Shown piece by piece: positions 41,299-41,386 of a stretch of DNA of 41,386 nucleotides (positions within the stretch are counted from its first letter, which is position 1; the number at the start of each line of letters is the position of its first letter). Origin of the DNA: Actinomyces marseillensis (GTDB lineage Bacteria > Actinomycetota > Actinomycetes > Actinomycetales > Actinomycetaceae). The notes below the pieces were generated by a model. The model did no database searches, was not told the DNA's origin, and saw only the letters and a program-made list of their open reading frames with translations. The stretch is from contig NZ_LT707420.1 in NCBI RefSeq assembly GCF_900155605.1, positions 480,636 through 522,021 on the forward strand, written 5' to 3'. The position numbers and the translations under genes were made by a program.

Positions 41299-41386
41299 GA
41301 TGTGCTCCGAGACCTGTCACTCGGGTAGATGTGGAGATGTCAGCCCAGGCGTCTTCACGAGTGAGCCATGGTGAACGCCCAACTTC
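41291..41386 (-). CDS. Upstream gene of the ECF operon, partial
   Basis: The frame is open from the window edge and ends at TGA 41291-41293, overlapping the ATPase start by 8 bp, a sign of translational coupling. Only the last 31 residues are visible (SPWLTREDAWADI, then STRVTGLGAHHD). They are too short to name; another transporter subunit is likely from the position. Confidence 0.6.
   Translation of the reverse strand, partial: EVGRSPWLTREDAWADISTSTRVTGLGAHHD

Overview
The window looks like a chromosomal segment of a moderately high-GC actinobacterium, most plausibly an oral member of the Actinomycetaceae (Actinomyces/Schaalia type). This rests on the order of housekeeping genes (class A PBP, rplI-rpsR-ssb-rpsF, dnaB), a Cas9 close in length to the Actinomyces naeslundii enzyme, the codon usage, and a locus for digesting dextran, a dental-plaque polymer. 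The species assignment is an inference. In Mycobacterium tuberculosis the PBP/rpsF/ssb/rpsR/rplI/dnaB neighbourhood lies close to the replication origin.

Layout. 1-2051: a class A penicillin-binding protein, cut at its 5' end. 2201-3916 (minus): rplI, rpsR, ssb and rpsF as one operon, with hairpins in the rpsF leader. 4116-5705 (minus): a MATE exporter. 5554-5981: a dense cluster of DnaA-box-like sites. 6014-7935: dnaB and a coupled small membrane protein. 7910-10201: RarD-like permease and two GNAT acetyltransferases, with a possible decayed gene fragment between the latter two. 10308-14082: ABC exporter plus NarL-type two-component system. 14094-15800: pyrG.

16051-23763: a complete type II-C CRISPR-Cas system: short tracrRNA, cas9, cas1, cas2, then an array of 46 identical 36-bp repeats plus one degenerate repeat. 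Every spacer is exactly 28 nt. The repeat pairs with the tracrRNA over 14 bp, which fixes the crRNA strand as plus. Each repeat ends in an extended -10 promoter motif, so crRNAs may be transcribed one by one.

23886-35531: an isomalto-oligosaccharide/dextran locus. It has a LacI repressor, a GH31 glycosidase, a sugar ABC importer (lipoprotein plus two permeases, no ATPase), a GH13 oligo-1,6-glucosidase, and a secreted GH66 enzyme whose CBM35-like insertion is typical of cycloisomaltooligosaccharide glucanotransferases. Three copies of a palindromic operator (core AATACGTATT) tie the two ends of the locus together. The likely flow is extracellular dextran cleavage or cyclisation, import, then intracellular hydrolysis to glucose.

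35748-38266: codBA for cytosine uptake and deamination. 38263-41386 (minus): a tightly overlapping, lower-GC operon with an ECF-type ATPase, a BtpA-family TIM-barrel protein, an AllA-like cupin and a PfkB kinase, which looks like an uncharacterised catabolic pathway. Two 70-bp palindromic elements (15899-15968 and 30620-30689), 15 kb apart, share their arms through a compensatory base change. No tRNA, rRNA, insertion sequence or prophage was seen.
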